Assembly: GCA_026392575.1 (NCBI GenBank)
Contig: JAPLBU010000306.1
Coordinates: 1-6,647 of the forward strand
Direction: 5' to 3'
DNA length: 6,647 nucleotides
Source: Actinomycetota bacterium
Lineage (GTDB): Bacteria; Actinomycetota; Actinomycetes; S36-B12
In this document: piece by piece, positions 5,573 to 6,647 of the stretch
How the letters are laid out: every line of letters begins with the position of its first letter
How positions within the stretch are numbered: position 1 is the first letter of the stretch
The notes under the pieces: model-generated
Seen by the model: only the letters and a program-made list of their open reading frames with translations
What the model was told of the DNA's origin: nothing
Database searches by the model: none
Made by a program: the position numbers and the translations under genes

Positions 5573-6647
5573 GTGTCCACCCCCGTGATCGGCATGCCGT
5601 CGGGGATCGATCCGACCTGGCCGTCGGTGCTGTCACGGCTGCTAGCCCAGGAAGAGCTCGATCCCGCCTGGGCTGCCTGGGCGATGGGCGAGATCCTCAG
5701 TGGCACCGCCACCCCGGCTCAGGTCGCCGGCTTTGTCACCGCGTTGCGGGCCAAGGGCGAGACGGCTGGCGAGGTCGATGCGCTGGTCTCGGTCATGCTC
5801 CAGCACGCGCGCCTGCTGGACTTCGGGGCAGCGGGCTCGCCCGTGACCCTCGATGTCGTCGGCACGGGCGGGGATCAGGCCCACACCGTCAATATCTCGA
5901 CGATGGCCGCTCTCCTGTGCGCGGCGGCGGGCGCTCCGGTGGTCAAGCACGGCAACCGCGCGGCGTCGTCGTCGACCGGCACGGCCGATGTGCTCGAGCA
6001 GCTGGGCGTGGTCATCGACCTGGCCCCGGCCGACGTGGTCACGAGCGTGCGCCGGGCAGGCATCGGATTCTGCTTCGCCCAGACCCATCACCCCGCGATG
6101 AGGCATGCGGGGCCGACCCGTCGCGAGCTGGGGATCCCGACGGTGTTCAACATCCTGGGCCCACTCACCAACCCGGGCGGAGCGCCGGCAGCGCTCATCG
6201 GCTGTGCCAACGTGACCCTCGCGCCCGTCATGGCCGATGTCCTGAGCCGCCGCGGGGTGCGAGCCATCGTGGTGCGCGGCGAGGACGGGCTTGACGAGAT
6301 CTCGACTGCAGGCCCCACCCGCGTCTGGGACGCGACCCTTGGCCCGGTCCGCGAGAGCGTCATCGACGCGGTCGACCTGGGCATCCCGCACACCGACCGT
6401 GAACTGCTGCGCGGTGGCGACAGTGCGCGCAATGCGGCTCTGCTGCTGGCGACCCTCGCCCCCGGAGCCGCGTCCGGACCGGATGCCGAGCGCGTCGAGG
6501 CGATCCGCGACGCGGTGACGGTCAACGCCGCTGCGGCGCTGGTCACCCATGATGCTGCGGTGTGCGCCGCTGAGGGCCGTCCGGTTGACGATCGCCCACT
6601 CCTGGAGCGGATCGGCGATCAGTTGGAGCAGACGCGGGGGGTGCGTG
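5573..6647 (+). CDS. trpD: Anthranilate phosphoribosyltransferase (3' end cut by window)
   Basis: Transfers phosphoribose from PRPP to anthranilate in tryptophan synthesis, in the cytoplasm. About 358 codons are present with no stop before the window end; the family is about 340-370 residues, so little is missing. Motifs (numbered from GTG 5573) are the helical N-terminal domain with AAWAMGEILSG (34-44), the PRPP loop DVVGTGGD (94-101), NISTMAA (107-113), the glycine-rich VVKHGNRAASS (123-133), GIGFCFA (163-169), RRELGIPTVFNILGPLTNP (183-201) and the metal-binding GEDGLDEI (236-243). All blocks are spaced as usual. The start is uncertain: GTG 5573, GTG 5585 or ATG 5594 are in frame and none has a clear Shine-Dalgarno. 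GTG 5573 lies 7 bases after the receiver-like gene, suggesting coupling. Placement divergent to ctaE matches Mycobacterium and Streptomyces. Confidence 0.96.
   Translation, partial: MSTPVIGMPSGIDPTWPSVLSRLLAQEELDPAWAAWAMGEILSGTATPAQVAGFVTALRAKGETAGEVDALVSVMLQHARLLDFGAAGSPVTLDVVGTGGDQAHTVNISTMAALLCAAAGAPVVKHGNRAASSSTGTADVLEQLGVVIDLAPADVVTSVRRAGIGFCFAQTHHPAMRHAGPTRRELGIPTVFNILGPLTNPGGAPAALIGCANVTLAPVMADVLSRRGVRAIVVRGEDGLDEISTAGPTRVWDATLGPVRESVIDAVDLGIPHTDRELLRGGDSARNAALLLATLAPGAASGPDAERVEAIRDAVTVNAAAALVTHDAAVCAAEGRPVDDRPLLERIGDQLEQTRGVR

Noticed and set aside
5642..6550. Minus-strand open frame of 302 codons
   Set aside because: It lies opposite trpD, whose motifs are fully conserved on the plus strand; the minus-strand product resembles no family.

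Overview
This is a GC-rich stretch from an actinobacterium (Actinomycetota). The main evidence is the ctaE-qcrC-qcrA-qcrB cluster in its actinobacterial form: a dihaem cytochrome c QcrC, a Rieske protein with three N-terminal membrane helices, and a cytochrome b with a long cytoplasmic tail. It sits back to back with trpD, an order also known from Mycobacterium and Streptomyces. GTG starts are common. I cannot name the genus.

Layout: (1) 1-282 (+), the C-terminal end of a probable L,D-transpeptidase, cut by the window edge. (2) 284-862 (+), a GNAT-like acetyltransferase starting one base after that stop. (3) 873-911, a perfect 19-bp inverted repeat between convergent genes, probably a bidirectional terminator. 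(4) 921-4990 (-), the respiratory operon transcribed ctaE, qcrC, qcrA, qcrB; qcrC/qcrA and qcrA/qcrB overlap by 4 bp (ATGA). (5) 4991-5091, a short divergent intergenic region. (6) 5092-5565 (+), a small degenerate receiver-domain protein. (7) 5573 to the window end (+), trpD, nearly complete. No stretch above 300 bases lacks a gene. I see no tRNA, rRNA, CRISPR array or mobile element.

The respiratory genes encode the cytochrome bc1 complex (QcrA, B, C) and subunit III of the aa3 oxidase (CtaE). In actinobacteria these form a supercomplex that moves electrons from menaquinol to oxygen, with the dihaem QcrC replacing a soluble cytochrome c. TrpD catalyses the second committed step of tryptophan synthesis and is linked only by conserved gene order.

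The most notable observation is that two otherwise well-conserved core subunits appear to carry clean in-frame internal losses. QcrB lacks about 36 residues between the HHW motif of helix B and the GYSLPDD motif. The lost part includes the second helix-B histidine, an axial ligand of haem bH, and nearly all of helix C. QcrA lacks about 18 residues just before its terminal FWERG. QcrC, CtaE and TrpD look full length. These are either real lesions or variants, or sequence/assembly artefacts, and should be checked first.
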